Below are positions 51,101-60,234 of a stretch of DNA of 64,000 bases, piece after piece. This DNA is from Paracoccus onchidii (GTDB taxonomy: Bacteria; Pseudomonadota; Alphaproteobacteria; Rhodobacterales; Rhodobacteraceae). A model generated the notes under the pieces. It was not told the DNA's origin and made no database searches. It was given only the letters and a program-made list of their open reading frames with translations. The position numbers and the translations under genes were made by a program. The DNA lies in assembly GCF_028294535.1 (NCBI RefSeq), contig NZ_JAQBIE010000002.1:1-64000 (forward strand). Direction: 5' to 3'. How positions within the stretch are numbered: the first letter of the stretch is position 1; each line of letters begins with the position of its first letter.

Positions 51101-52234
51101 ATGACCACCATCACCTGTGTCGAGGATTTCCGCCGTCTGTATCGCCGCCGGGTGCCACGGATGTTCTACGACTATGCCGAAAGCGGGTCCTATACCGAAT
51201 CGACGTTCCGCCGGAACGAAAGCGATCTGGCCGCGATCCGCATCCGGCAGCGCGTCGGCATCGACATCACGCGGATCGACACGGCGACCACCATGGCCGG
51301 CGCTGCGGCCCGGATCCCTGCGGGTTTCGCACCGGTCGGCATGCTGGGCATCCAGAACGCTGCCGGTGAAATCAAGGTGGCGCGCGCCGCCCGCGATTTC
51401 GGGGTGCCCTTCACGCTGTCCACCATGTCGGTCTGTTCGATGGAACAGGTCGCCGAGGCCACGGGAACGCCGTTCTGGTTTCAGCTATATGTCGTCAAGG
51501 ATCGCGGCTTTGTCCGCGACCTGATCCACCGCGCCAGGGCCATCGGCTGTTCGGGGCTGGTGGTGACGATGGACCTGTCGATGCTGGGACAGCGCCACAA
51601 GGACATCAGGAACCGGCTGTCGATCCGCCCCGACCTGCGCAACCTTCTGAACATCGCCACGAAACCGCGTTGGGCATGGGAAATGGCCCGCACGCCCTAT
51701 CGCAGCTTTGGCAATGTCGTGGGTCATGCCAAGGGCGTCGACGATCTGGCCAGCCTGTTGGTCTGGGCGTCCGAAATGGTCGATCCCGCGCTGGATTGGC
51801 ACGATATCGAATGGATCCGCAAGGAATGGGGCGGCCCGATCATCCTGAAAGGCATCATGGACAGCGAGGATGCCCGCATTGCCGCGGATATGGGCATCGG
51901 AACGATCGTCGTGTCGAACCATGGCGGTCGGCAACTGGACGGGGCGGGCAGCACGATTTCATGGTTGCCACGCATCAAGGATGCCGTCGGTGATCGCTGT
52001 GAACTGATGCTGGATTCCGGAATCCGCACCGGCATGGATATTTTCCGTGCCTGCGCCCTGGGGGCATCGGGCGTGCTGCTGGGGCGGGCGATGGTCTATG
52101 CGCTTGGCGCCATGGGGCAGCCGGGGGTCGAACGATTGCTGACGATCTTGGAAAAAGAGCTTCGCACGACGATGGGCCTCGCGGGCAAATGCGATACAGG
52201 CTCGATTGGCCTTTCCGATCTGGATCTCCCCTGA
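51101..52234 (+). CDS. FMN-dependent 2-hydroxyacid oxidase/dehydrogenase (LldD family)
   Basis: This 377-residue TIM-barrel flavoenzyme has MFYDYAESGSYTESTFRRN, PAGFAPVGMLGIQNAAGEIK, LSTMSVCSMEQVAEATGTPF followed by WFQLYV, VVTMDLSMLGQRHKDIRNRL, VVSNHGGRQLDGAGSTISWL (catalytic His, substrate Arg) and LMLDSGIRTGMDIFRACALG. It oxidises an L-2-hydroxy acid to the 2-oxo acid. It follows the sulfatase after ten bases, consistent with oxidation of the desulfated alcohol. A terminator-like hairpin lies downstream. Confidence 0.88.
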   Translation: MTTITCVEDFRRLYRRRVPRMFYDYAESGSYTESTFRRNESDLAAIRIRQRVGIDITRIDTATTMAGAAARIPAGFAPVGMLGIQNAAGEIKVARAARDFGVPFTLSTMSVCSMEQVAEATGTPFWFQLYVVKDRGFVRDLIHRARAIGCSGLVVTMDLSMLGQRHKDIRNRLSIRPDLRNLLNIATKPRWAWEMARTPYRSFGNVVGHAKGVDDLASLLVWASEMVDPALDWHDIEWIRKEWGGPIILKGIMDSEDARIAADMGIGTIVVSNHGGRQLDGAGSTISWLPRIKDAVGDRCELMLDSGIRTGMDIFRACALGASGVLLGRAMVYALGAMGQPGVERLLTILEKELRTTMGLAGKCDTGSIGLSDLDLP

Positions 52235-52257
52235 CGCCCCCCCCCTTCGAACGCGCG

Positions 52258-52287
52258 GCACGCGCAGGCTTTCGTTCCTGTGCGTGC
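52258..52287 (+). terminator. Terminator after the 2-hydroxyacid oxidase gene
   Basis: An 11-base stem (GCACGCGCAGG / CCTGTGCGTGC, one G-T type mismatch) with an eight-base loop is followed by TTTCTAT. It lies between convergent genes. Confidence 0.65.
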
Positions 52288-52290
52288 TTT

Positions 52291-53028
52291 CTATATCAGC
52301 AATTCTCGCGCCAGCAGGCTGGCGCCCGAGACGAATGTCAGGCCAATCAGCAACCTGCGAAACGAGTCATCCGCCAGCCGCCGGAAGGCCGCAATGCCCA
52401 GCTGCGCCGACATCAAGGATACCGGCAGCGCAATCGCCAGAAAGCCCAGGGTTTCCGTGTCATACAATCCGCGAAAGAACAGCATGACACAGGTCAGACC
52501 CAGAACCGCAACGTTGAAGGGCTGAAGTACGGCACGGGTTTCGGCCTTGGGCCAGGGGCGCATGGAACACCACATCGTCGGCAACGCACCCGACAAAGAT
52601 GCCGCGCCACCCAGAACCCCGCCCAGAAAACCGACAATGACATCGGTGACCGGGGTCGGCCGTTCGAATTTGGGCAGATTACGTTTCAGACTGAAATAGC
52701 CGCCATAAACCAGCAGCAGGCACGCCACGAACATCTTCAGCGATGCCGGATCGATCGAGGACAGGATCATGATACCCATCGGAATGCCCGGCACCGCAGG
52801 CAACAGGAATCTGGCCAATCTGCGCGGGTTGTCGAAAATGGCCTGCCGCACGATCCACAGCCCCTGAAGCCCGGTGACAGTAGACAGCACGACAATGATT
52901 GCCACAGCTTGCTGTGGCGGCATGAACTGCAACCAGAAGCCAAGCGCGAACAGCGCCGTGCCAAAACCTGCCAGCCCGTTGATGAACCCGCCCGCAGCGG
53001 CGCCTGCAATGAACAAGGGCCAGTTCAC
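52291..53028 (-). CDS. TSUP (TauE/SafE) family permease
   Basis: This 245-residue membrane protein has seven to eight hydrophobic segments and the TSUP repeat motif in both halves: [20 protein letters not shown] and [20 protein letters not shown]. The family moves sulfite, sulfonates or other organic anions. The GTG start overlaps the LysR stop (GTGA), so the two form one operon. Its nearness to a sulfatase operon hints at sulfur-compound traffic, but it is separated from it by a terminator and opposite orientation. Confidence 0.85.
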   Translation of the reverse strand: MNWPLFIAGAAAGGFINGLAGFGTALFALGFWLQFMPPQQAVAIIVVLSTVTGLQGLWIVRQAIFDNPRRLARFLLPAVPGIPMGIMILSSIDPASLKMFVACLLLVYGGYFSLKRNLPKFERPTPVTDVIVGFLGGVLGGAASLSGALPTMWCSMRPWPKAETRAVLQPFNVAVLGLTCVMLFFRGLYDTETLGFLAIALPVSLMSAQLGIAAFRRLADDSFRRLLIGLTFVSGASLLARELLI

Positions 53029-53924
53029 AGGACACCGCCCGGCAGGATATGCCCGATGTCGACCGCTCGCAGAAGCACCCTTTCCAACTCATCTATCATT
53101 CGCCCGCGTGCGGTGTCCTTGCGCGCGATCAACCCCAATGAACGAACAGGCGCCGTGTCCCCCAGTGACAATCTCTTCAACGGCAGGGGGTGATAGTTCG
53201 AAACGGCGAGCCGAGGCATGATCGAGACGCCAAGATTGCAATATACAAGACTGGAAATGGCTTCGGTTCCTTCAAGCTCCATCGCGTCCTTGACGCGAAT
53301 TCCGGTTTCCATCAGCCAGTTCTCGATCATGGCGCCGGTTACCCCGTTTCGCGACACGCGAATGAAAGGCATCGTGGCCAGCATTTCGAATGGCTCATCG
53401 CTTTCGACCTGCGTCGATGCGACCAGTTGAAACGGCTCTTTCGCGATTTCTTCCCAATCGACGGTCAAAGGCAGCAGATTCGGCCTTGCGATTACGGCCG
53501 CATCCAGTTCGTTGCGCTCGACCTGCGTCACCAGAAGCGGAGTCAGAGCCGGATAGACCTGCACGTGCAGATCCGGATAATCCGCCTTGAGCATGGCAAT
53601 AGCCGACGGGATAAGTCCGGTCATATGCGTGGGCAGCGCACCTATCTTCAGAACGCCACGCAGACCGTCATCGCCCAGCACGCTTGGGACGATTTCGTCA
53701 TAGGCCCGCACAACCTCGCGCGCCTTTTCAAGGATGGCCCGACCGACCGGCGTGAATTCGGGTGTGCGTTTTGATCGGTCGAAAATCGCCACCCCCCATT
53801 CTTCCTCCAACGCCTTCATCTGCTGTGAAACGGCAGCATGTGTCACAAAGACCGCGCTGGCGGCACCGCTGAACGTGCCATGTTCGGCCACAGCAATCAG
53901 CGTCTTGAGAATACGGATCGACAC
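53025..53924 (-). CDS. LysR-family transcriptional regulator
   Basis: This 299-residue protein has the LysR HTH ([39 protein letters not shown]) and an effector domain ([34 protein letters not shown]). It starts with GTG. It is divergent from the ThDP-enzyme gene and cotranscribed with the TSUP permease, so it probably controls both. The effector is unknown. Confidence 0.87.
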   Translation of the reverse strand: MSIRILKTLIAVAEHGTFSGAASAVFVTHAAVSQQMKALEEEWGVAIFDRSKRTPEFTPVGRAILEKAREVVRAYDEIVPSVLGDDGLRGVLKIGALPTHMTGLIPSAIAMLKADYPDLHVQVYPALTPLLVTQVERNELDAAVIARPNLLPLTVDWEEIAKEPFQLVASTQVESDEPFEMLATMPFIRVSRNGVTGAMIENWLMETGIRVKDAMELEGTEAISSLVYCNLGVSIMPRLAVSNYHPLPLKRLSLGDTAPVRSLGLIARKDTARGRMIDELERVLLRAVDIGHILPGGVL

Positions 53925-54036
53925 GCATCTGCCCCATATGCATAATATAATTTTTTCTTACATAGGATGAAAGTTTTAGCCTATGGATTAAATCTTTCTA
54001 ACCAAATACTCAGATAAGGTCAAAGGTATTTCCGAC

Positions 54037-54055
54037 CCGATCTTATCCGGATCGG
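54037..54055. promoter_or_regulatory. Candidate operator between lysR and the ThDP-enzyme gene
   Basis: CCGATC-N7-GATCGG forms a six-base dyad in the 238-base divergent gap 53925-54162. The rest of the gap is AT-rich near the LysR start. Placement fits a LysR-type site. Confidence 0.35.
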
Positions 54056-54162
54056 TTCGGATTGTCGCATCGGTTGGCCCCGGAAAAACGGATGCGCATC
54101 AAACTATCGGGGTATTTCATACCGCTGCATGGGCGGTTGATCGGCCAGAGGGAGAGAATGGC

Positions 54163-55764
54163 ATGCGTGGCGCAGATCTGATCGTGAAATCATTGGCCAA
54201 GACCGGTGTGACCCGGATATTCTCGCTATCGGGAAACCAGATCATGCCGATCTATGACGCCTGCCACGACGCCGGGGTCGAGATCGTGCATACTCGCCAC
54301 GAAGCCGCCGCCGTCTATATGGCCGAAGCCTATGCACAGCTGACCGGCCGGGTCGGGGTTGCAATGGTGACGGCGGGCGCGGGTGCTGGCAATGCGGTCG
54401 GTGCGCTGCTGGTCGCCAGTGAAAGCGAAACCCCCCTCTTGCTGCTGACAGGTGACAGCCCCGTCATGCAGGACGGCATGGGTGCGTTTCAGGAAATGCC
54501 ACAGGTGCAGATGACGGCGCCGCTGACCAAGCTGTCCCTGCGACCGAGCAAGGCCGCCGATCTGGGACAAACCGTGGCCCGCGCCATCCGCGTCGCGCAA
54601 TCCGGCCGGCCGGGTCCCGTCCATCTGGCACTGGGTTTTGACGTTGTGAACGAGCGCGTTGACGATGCTGCGCTGCCTGCAGGTCCCGCATTCCAAAGGG
54701 TGCCTCAACATCCCGGTCAGGGCGATGTCGCCAGCATCCTGCAGGCCGTTGGCGCCGCCAAGCGCCCGGTCGTGATCTGCGGTCCTTTGATGAATGAAAC
54801 ACGATTTGACCGGCTGCGCACCCTTGCCGATGCGCTGGACGCGCCGGTCATCCCGATGGAAAGTCCGCGCGGCCTCAGGGATCCGGCGCTTGGCAATATC
54901 GGCTCGGTTCTCGGTCAGGCGGATCTGATCGTGAATCTGGGAAAGCGACTGGATTTCACCCTGGCTTTCGGCAAGGAAACGGCCTTCGCACAGGATATGC
55001 GCTGGATCGACATCCAACCTGATGAGGCCGAACACGCCCGCACCTGCCGAAACCTGGGAAAACGCCTGTCGCTCGGCATTGCAGCCGACATTCGGGATAC
55101 CGCCGCGGCACTGATTGCCGCCGGTCAGGGCAAAGCCAGGAATGCCGAATGGCGCAAGCAGGTCGAGGCCGCCCTTGCGCTGCGCCAGAACGGCGGCGGG
55201 CAGTCGGGGCAGATCACGTCGGCGCAGCTTTGCGAGGCCGTGCAAAAACACATCGCGCATGCCAACAATTCAGTCGTGATATGTGACGGAGGAGAATTTG
55301 GCCAATGGGCGCAGGCCATGACCAAAGGCGACGCACGGGTCGTCAACGGCGTTTCCGGCGCGATCGGCGGCGGGCTGTGCTACGGGCTTGCCGCCCGCCT
55401 CGCCCGCCCCAACGCCACTGTCTTTGCGTTGATGGGGGATGGAACGGTCGGGTTTCACCTTGCCGAATTCGAGACCGCCGCGCGCGTCGGCGTGCCCTAT
55501 GTGGTCGTGATCGGCAATGACATGCGCTGGAATGCCGAACACCAGATACAACTGCGCGACTATGGCAAGGACAGGTTGATCGGCTGTGAACTTAGCGGCG
55601 CGCGCTATGATCTGGCGGCAATGGCGCTTGGCGGGCATGGCGAATACGTGACTGATCTTGCCGACCTTGACAATGCACTGACCCGCGCCGTGCAAAGCGG
55701 CAAGCCTTCCTGCGTCAATGTCATGATCGAAGGCTTGCCCGCCCCGTCAGGCGCGGCGCATTGA
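54163..55764 (+). CDS. Thiamine-diphosphate-dependent enzyme (acetolactate synthase-like)
   Basis: This 533-residue protein has the three-domain POX/AHAS layout. The N-terminal pyrimidine-binding domain has the catalytic Glu (IVHTRHEAAAVYMAEAYAQL). A central domain (ICGPLMNETRFDRLRTLADA) follows. The C-terminal pyrophosphate domain carries the ThDP motif ALMGDGTVGFHLAEFETAAR through VIGND. Candidate reactions are 2-oxo-acid decarboxylation or carboligation. It lacks the sequence style of sulfoacetaldehyde acetyltransferase. The start follows GGGAG. It is controlled presumably by the divergent LysR. The substrate is unknown. Confidence 0.85.
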   Translation: MRGADLIVKSLAKTGVTRIFSLSGNQIMPIYDACHDAGVEIVHTRHEAAAVYMAEAYAQLTGRVGVAMVTAGAGAGNAVGALLVASESETPLLLLTGDSPVMQDGMGAFQEMPQVQMTAPLTKLSLRPSKAADLGQTVARAIRVAQSGRPGPVHLALGFDVVNERVDDAALPAGPAFQRVPQHPGQGDVASILQAVGAAKRPVVICGPLMNETRFDRLRTLADALDAPVIPMESPRGLRDPALGNIGSVLGQADLIVNLGKRLDFTLAFGKETAFAQDMRWIDIQPDEAEHARTCRNLGKRLSLGIAADIRDTAAALIAAGQGKARNAEWRKQVEAALALRQNGGGQSGQITSAQLCEAVQKHIAHANNSVVICDGGEFGQWAQAMTKGDARVVNGVSGAIGGGLCYGLAARLARPNATVFALMGDGTVGFHLAEFETAARVGVPYVVVIGNDMRWNAEHQIQLRDYGKDRLIGCELSGARYDLAAMALGGHGEYVTDLADLDNALTRAVQSGKPSCVNVMIEGLPAPSGAAH

Positions 55765-56016
55765 GGTCGCGAAAACAAAAGTCGCCGCCTCATCCACTGG
55801 GGTGGCACGCACACCCGTAACAACAACACCTGCCTGACCACCAACTTACCGGCTGACCGCTATGACCTGCCTGTCGGAATCGCCCGGTGGAACAGTCTGG
55901 CCGGATCTGCCAGCAAACAGAGCGTTCTGTTGGTCCGCATGATCTATGCAATCAGCACGCCAACGCTGACGCAGCCAACTTCCGAACCAAAAGCCTGAAA
56001 TCACCTTGCACGGCGA

Positions 56017-56044
56017 AAGGCGCGGGCCTCGATGCCCGCGCCTT
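56017..56044 (-). terminator. Terminator after the third tctA
   Basis: A perfect 11-base stem AAGGCGCGGGC / GCCCGCGCCTT with a six-base loop lies 30 bases beyond the tctA stop on the minus strand and is followed there by TTTCG. The rest of the 309-base convergent gap 55765-56073 shows nothing I can support. Confidence 0.65.
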
Positions 56045-56073
56045 GTTGCCATCTGCACCCTGCCCGGGGCTCG

Positions 56074-57582
56074 TCAAGAGGAGGTCTTGACCCTGACCTT
56101 GTCCTGCACGCCGCGAAAACCCGCCCGTGCGACGGCGACCAACGTCACTGCGGTCAAGACCCAGAAGAACCATGTGATCGGTCCGCGCACCAGGATCTGC
56201 GGATCACCGCCAGACATCAACATCGCCTGCCTGAAATTATCCTCGAGAAGTGGTCCGAGAATGAAGGCAATCAGGAATGGCGCGGCAGGAACATGATAGC
56301 GCATCATCAGAAAACCGACCCAGCCCATGACGAACATGACCCCGACATCAAAGAGGTTGTTGTTCACGGCAAAGACCCCGTAAATGCACAGGATCAGAAC
56401 GCCGGGTATCAACAATCGGCGGGGAATGTCAGCCACATATTTGAACCCCCTGATCGCAACGGACCCGATCATGAACAACAGGGCCGAGCTGAGGATCAGC
56501 CCGATGAACAGACCATAGATGATGTCGATGTTCATCACGAACATCGTTGGCCCCGGCTGCAATCCATGCACCATGAAAGCCCCGATGATGATCGCGGTGA
56601 TAACATCCCCCGGCACACCCAAAGCCAGCAAGGGGATCAGGGTCGCACCGGCAACCCCGTTGTTACCTGCTTCGGCGGCGGCGACGCCTTCGACCTCGCC
56701 CTTGCCGAAAGCCTCTTTGTTCCTGGATGTGCGGCGTGCCTCGGAATAGGACAGAAATGCCGATGGCGCAGCGCCGATCCCCGGTATCGACCCCAGTGCC
56801 ACCCCGATAAAGCTGCCCCTGACGATCGATTTGAACGACCGGCGGTAATCCGCAAAGGTCACCCAGTTCTTTCCGATACTGCGGGTCTTGCCCAGATGTC
56901 CGGTCGGGTTCAACACCATGGCCAGCACCTCGGGGATGGCAAACAGGCCAATCAGCACTGCGATAAAGTTCAACCCACCCATCATGTTGGGATCACCAAA
57001 GGTGAACCGGTTGGTCCCATAGACAAGATCCAACCCCACCGTGGCCAAAAGCAGGCCAAGCAATGCAGCCAGGGCGCCTCGCAGCAGGCTTTCGCCCGAC
57101 ACGCCGGCAATGATCGTCAGCGAAAACAGGATCAGCGTAAAGAATTCGGGCGGGCCGAAATTCATCGCGAATGATGCCAGCCAGCCTGCGAACAGGATCA
57201 GCGCCAGATTCGAGATCAGATCCGCGGTGCAGGATGCCCACAGCGCCATCCCGAGGGCGCGGCCGGCCTCGCCACGTTCGGCCATCGGATAGCCGTCCAG
57301 AATGGTTGCCGATGACGCGGGCGTGCCGGGTGTCTTGATCAGGATCGCAGGGATCGATCCCCCGAAAATGCCCCCCTTGTACACCCCCAGCAACAGCAGC
57401 AGCGCGGGGATCGTTGGCATTGCGAATGTAAAGGGCAATGTCAGCGCCACGGCCATCGTCGCCGACATTCCGGGAATGGCCCCGCCGATAACGCCGACGG
57501 CCACACCGATGGTCAAAGCAAGAACGGCTTGGATATTTCCAACGAGCGATAGGCCCGCCATCAGGCTGTCAAATGCATTCAT
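56074..57582 (-). CDS. tctA: TTT transporter large membrane subunit (TctA family)
   Basis: This 502-residue polytopic protein has TctA signatures: GVAVGVIGGAIPGMSATMAV, GGIFGGSIPAILIKTPGTPA, GVALGSIPGIGAAPSAFLSY, EAGNNGVAGATLIPLLALGV and PGDVITAIIIGAFMVHGLQP. It overlaps tctB (ATGA) and is the last gene of the third TTT operon. It faces a divergent SDH-like/fumarase operon through the shared control region, which suggests a C4-C5 dicarboxylate as substrate. Confidence 0.9.
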   Translation of the reverse strand: MNAFDSLMAGLSLVGNIQAVLALTIGVAVGVIGGAIPGMSATMAVALTLPFTFAMPTIPALLLLLGVYKGGIFGGSIPAILIKTPGTPASSATILDGYPMAERGEAGRALGMALWASCTADLISNLALILFAGWLASFAMNFGPPEFFTLILFSLTIIAGVSGESLLRGALAALLGLLLATVGLDLVYGTNRFTFGDPNMMGGLNFIAVLIGLFAIPEVLAMVLNPTGHLGKTRSIGKNWVTFADYRRSFKSIVRGSFIGVALGSIPGIGAAPSAFLSYSEARRTSRNKEAFGKGEVEGVAAAEAGNNGVAGATLIPLLALGVPGDVITAIIIGAFMVHGLQPGPTMFVMNIDIIYGLFIGLILSSALLFMIGSVAIRGFKYVADIPRRLLIPGVLILCIYGVFAVNNNLFDVGVMFVMGWVGFLMMRYHVPAAPFLIAFILGPLLEDNFRQAMLMSGGDPQILVRGPITWFFWVLTAVTLVAVARAGFRGVQDKVRVKTSS

Positions 57583-58070
57583 GGCAGTCTCACCAGGTTA
57601 CCTTGCGGGATCGCGACACTCGCGACATGGGCGAAAAAGGCATACAGGACCAGCGGCAGCAAAATGCCACAGATGACCGCCGCAACGGGATGCCTTGTAC
57701 GCACAAGGGCCGCGGTCGCGACAAAGGCGGCCATGCTCATCCAGACCATGCCGATGGCGGCCGTGCCGACCGTGACGACAACCATGATCACTGTCATCAG
57801 TCCAAGGCGCAGATAGGCCCGCCCGCGATCCGCGATTGGCGGATCATAGGCAGCACCGTCCCGCTGTTCACGCAATGCGGCCAAGACAAGGCCCGCCCCC
57901 ACAAGCCCCGTCAACCCCGCCAGAACATAGGGCCAGAAACTGGGCGAAAGAACGATATTCTGAATGCCGCCCGGCGTCGTAACCCAAGCTGGAATTGCGA
58001 CGAACAACAAAAAAGCGGATGCCGCGATCGCCAAAAGGCCAAGACGCAGCTGGATAATATAGGCGTTCAC
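57579..58070 (-). CDS. tctB: TTT transporter small membrane subunit (TctB family)
   Basis: This 163-residue protein has four hydrophobic segments (LGLLAIAASAFLLFVAIPAW, FWPYVLAGLTGLVGAGLVLA, LGLMTVIMVVVTVGTAAIGM, AVICGILLPLVLYAFFAHVA). FWPYVLA is a common TctB motif. It is separated from tctC by a 75-base gap holding a hairpin. Confidence 0.85.
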   Translation of the reverse strand: MNAYIIQLRLGLLAIAASAFLLFVAIPAWVTTPGGIQNIVLSPSFWPYVLAGLTGLVGAGLVLAALREQRDGAAYDPPIADRGRAYLRLGLMTVIMVVVTVGTAAIGMVWMSMAAFVATAALVRTRHPVAAVICGILLPLVLYAFFAHVASVAIPQGNLVRLP

Positions 58071-58091
58071 GACACCTCTCCCCCCGATACT

Positions 58092-58126
58092 GAAGATGCC
58101 GCACGAAGCATGAGCGCGGCATCTTC
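58092..58126 (-). promoter_or_regulatory. tctC-tctB intercistronic hairpin
   Basis: A perfect 11-base stem GAAGATGCCGC / GCGGCATCTTC with a 13-base loop lies 19 bases after the tctC stop on the minus strand, with no T-run. It parallels the hairpin at 32603 and probably raises receptor mRNA over the membrane-subunit mRNA. Confidence 0.55.
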
Positions 58127-58145
58127 CGAATATGTCAGAGCAAAC

Positions 58146-59123
58146 TCAACCTTCGATGCGCATGCCCAACTCGTCTGCAAGAGCGCGGAAGGTATTGTAT
58201 TGCCCTTCGATAAAGGCACTGGCCTCTTCGGGGCTCATCAGTTCGACGATCGAGCCAAAGGATTCCATGCTTTCGACAAACCCGGGATCGGCGGTCGCTT
58301 CGGCCATCCATTCGCCCCATTTGACGGCGATATCGTCTGGCAGATCGGCGGGCCCTGCAATTCCCGTCCATCCGACCAGCTGTTCCAGCTCGGGCTTGCC
58401 GAGATCGGCGGCCGAAGGCGCATCAAAGCCCGCAACCGGCTCGGCGGTGGTCACAAGAATCGGCTTCAACTGATCATTGGCGACAAAGCTCGACAAAGCG
58501 GATGAGTTGGTGCAAACGAATGTCGTCGTGCCGTTCAACACCGCCGTGGCCGCCGCGCCGCCGCCCTTTTGGGGAATATGTGTCACCTTGTTCAGCGGGT
58601 CTTCCACGCCGAATTCATCCAGAACCATGACCGCGGCGATATGCAAAAGCGTGCCCACGCCGGAACTGCTGTAGGACACGCCGCCCTCTTCGACCTTGGC
58701 GATCAGGTCATCGATGGTTTCGATGCCTGAATCGGGACGGACCGCGCAGACGACGGGGTTGATTTCGTAAACGGTAACGAAACGGAAATCGTCCAGTCCA
58801 TATGGCAGTGTTGCCTTCATCGCCGGGCTGACCGTATGCGAACCGACACGCGCGAACAGCATCTTGTAACCATCGGCCTTGGCATTCTGCACCGCGACCG
58901 ATCCCGTGGCACCTCCGGCCCCGGTGACATTTGACATGACCAGAGCTTCGCCGACGGCATCACCCAGCGGCTTGGCGATCGTACGGGCGGAAATATCGGT
59001 TGCGCCACCCGCACCGAACGGAATGACCATGGTGATGGGTCTTTCAGGATACTCGGCCAGGGCGGCGGTCGCCGCGAAAGTCAGAGGGATCGCGCTGGCG
59101 ATAGCTAGGGCTTTCGATCTCAT
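58146..59123 (-). CDS. tctC: TTT transporter periplasmic receptor (TctC/Bug family)
   Basis: This 325-residue protein has a signal peptide (LAIASAIPLTFAATAALA) and Bug-family blocks: YPERPITMVIPFGAGGATDI, SNVTGAGGATGSVAVQNAKA, VSYSSSGVGTLLHIAAVMVL and HIPQKGGGAAATAVLNGTTT. GGGAGG precedes the ATG. It is divergent from the SDH-like operon with 376 bases between, so both are likely induced by the same dicarboxylate. Confidence 0.9.
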   Translation of the reverse strand: MRSKALAIASAIPLTFAATAALAEYPERPITMVIPFGAGGATDISARTIAKPLGDAVGEALVMSNVTGAGGATGSVAVQNAKADGYKMLFARVGSHTVSPAMKATLPYGLDDFRFVTVYEINPVVCAVRPDSGIETIDDLIAKVEEGGVSYSSSGVGTLLHIAAVMVLDEFGVEDPLNKVTHIPQKGGGAAATAVLNGTTTFVCTNSSALSSFVANDQLKPILVTTAEPVAGFDAPSAADLGKPELEQLVGWTGIAGPADLPDDIAVKWGEWMAEATADPGFVESMESFGSIVELMSPEEASAFIEGQYNTFRALADELGMRIEG

Positions 59124-59229
59124 TCAGTCCTCCCAGAGATTGCGCTGCACGGTCTTGCCATTTGGCTGAACACCTTGGTGCAGTCTTTCTTGTAGGGAAA
59201 ACTATAGGAAGAAGGCCATCTTACAAGAA

Positions 59230-59244
59230 GTAATTAATAGTTAC
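59230..59244. promoter_or_regulatory. AT-rich divergent control region, third TTT operon and SDH-like operon
   Basis: The 376-base stretch 59124-59499 has no gene. It contains the near-palindrome GTAATTAATAGTTAC, and TCTTAC/GTAAGA words recur around it (59218-59256). It is far more AT-rich than the flanks and should hold both promoters. No local regulator gene is present to pair with it. Confidence 0.35.
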
Positions 59245-59499
59245 CTGTCTCGTAAGAAATTATTACCTTCAGGTCGGATCGCACAAGGTGTCAGGCCCCA
59301 CGGGGCCCTAAATATCCGCCAGCGTATGACTTGTGCGGATGGAACTATCTGCGCAACTTCGCACTCTTTTCCGTTGCTCACGGCGCGCAACATCAACGGC
59401 GTAATGTAACATTTACTTACTTTACTATTTAGAATTTGCGTTCTTACGTTAGCAAACAAAAAGGATATATGCTGAACCAAGTTCGACTTTCTGGGAATT

Positions 59500-60234
59500 A
59501 TGACGTTGTCCAATAGCGATACAAATCTGGAGGTCTCGGTCTGGCGGACCCGGAACGGCACAGGTCTCTATGAAACATTCGAGGTTCCGGCCCATGACAA
59601 CCAGACAATTCTGGATGTCGTCAGCTGGATCCAGCAGAATGCCGACCCGACACTGACCTATCGTTTTGCCTGCCGGGTGGGGATGTGCGGCTCTTGTGCG
59701 ATGATGGTCAATGGCGCCCCCCGCTGGACATGTCGAACCCATGTCAACAAGGTACTCAAGCACAACAGGCTGAAGATAGCGCCATTGCGGAACCTGCCGG
59801 TGATCAAGGATCTGGTCACGGATATGGATCCGTTCTTTGACAAATGGGTCAGCGCAGGCGGGCGCCATGAGCCAACGCGCACAAGGCACGACCCGATCGA
59901 GGAAATCCAACCGGCGAACGAACAGCGCGCCGCCGCTGATGCGGGGATCGAATGCATCAATTGCTCGGTTTGCTACGCGGCCTGCGATACTGTCGCCAAC
60001 AATGCAGACTATCTTGGCCCCGCCGCATTGCAGCGCGCCTGGACGATCGTGAATGATGAAAAACACGGTGATCGCCAGGATGTTCTGGACACGGTTTCAG
60101 CTGCTGGCGGATGCCAAAATTGCCATTCGATGGGGAACTGCACCGCACTCTGCCCCAACGGGCTGGACCCGTTGTCGGCGATTGCCGGCCTGAAACGCGC
60201 GACGATGCGCCAGTTTTTCAAGCGAGGCAATTGA
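59500..60234 (+). CDS. Succinate dehydrogenase/fumarate reductase-like iron-sulfur subunit
   Basis: This 244-residue SdhB/FrdB-type protein has the plant-type 2Fe-2S motif FACRVGMCGSCAMMVNGAPR ending WTC. The 4Fe-4S motif is GIECINCSVCYAAC. The third cluster motif is CQNCHSMGNCTALCPNGLDP. It carries electrons from the flavoprotein to the membrane subunits. It is unusual in being the first gene (order B-C-D-A). Its stop overlaps the next start (TGATG). The ribosome site is weak. Confidence 0.88.
   Translation: MTLSNSDTNLEVSVWRTRNGTGLYETFEVPAHDNQTILDVVSWIQQNADPTLTYRFACRVGMCGSCAMMVNGAPRWTCRTHVNKVLKHNRLKIAPLRNLPVIKDLVTDMDPFFDKWVSAGGRHEPTRTRHDPIEEIQPANEQRAAADAGIECINCSVCYAACDTVANNADYLGPAALQRAWTIVNDEKHGDRQDVLDTVSAAGGCQNCHSMGNCTALCPNGLDPLSAIAGLKRATMRQFFKRGN

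Noticed and set aside
54163-55764. Sulfoacetaldehyde acetyltransferase (Xsc) beside a TauE-type permease
   Set aside because: The protein is shorter and lacks Xsc sequence style; it reads as a generic AHAS/POX-type enzyme.
59241-59561. A 106-codon minus-strand frame in the divergent control region
   Set aside because: Lies in AT-rich promoter DNA and overlaps the start of the iron-sulfur subunit gene; no motif.
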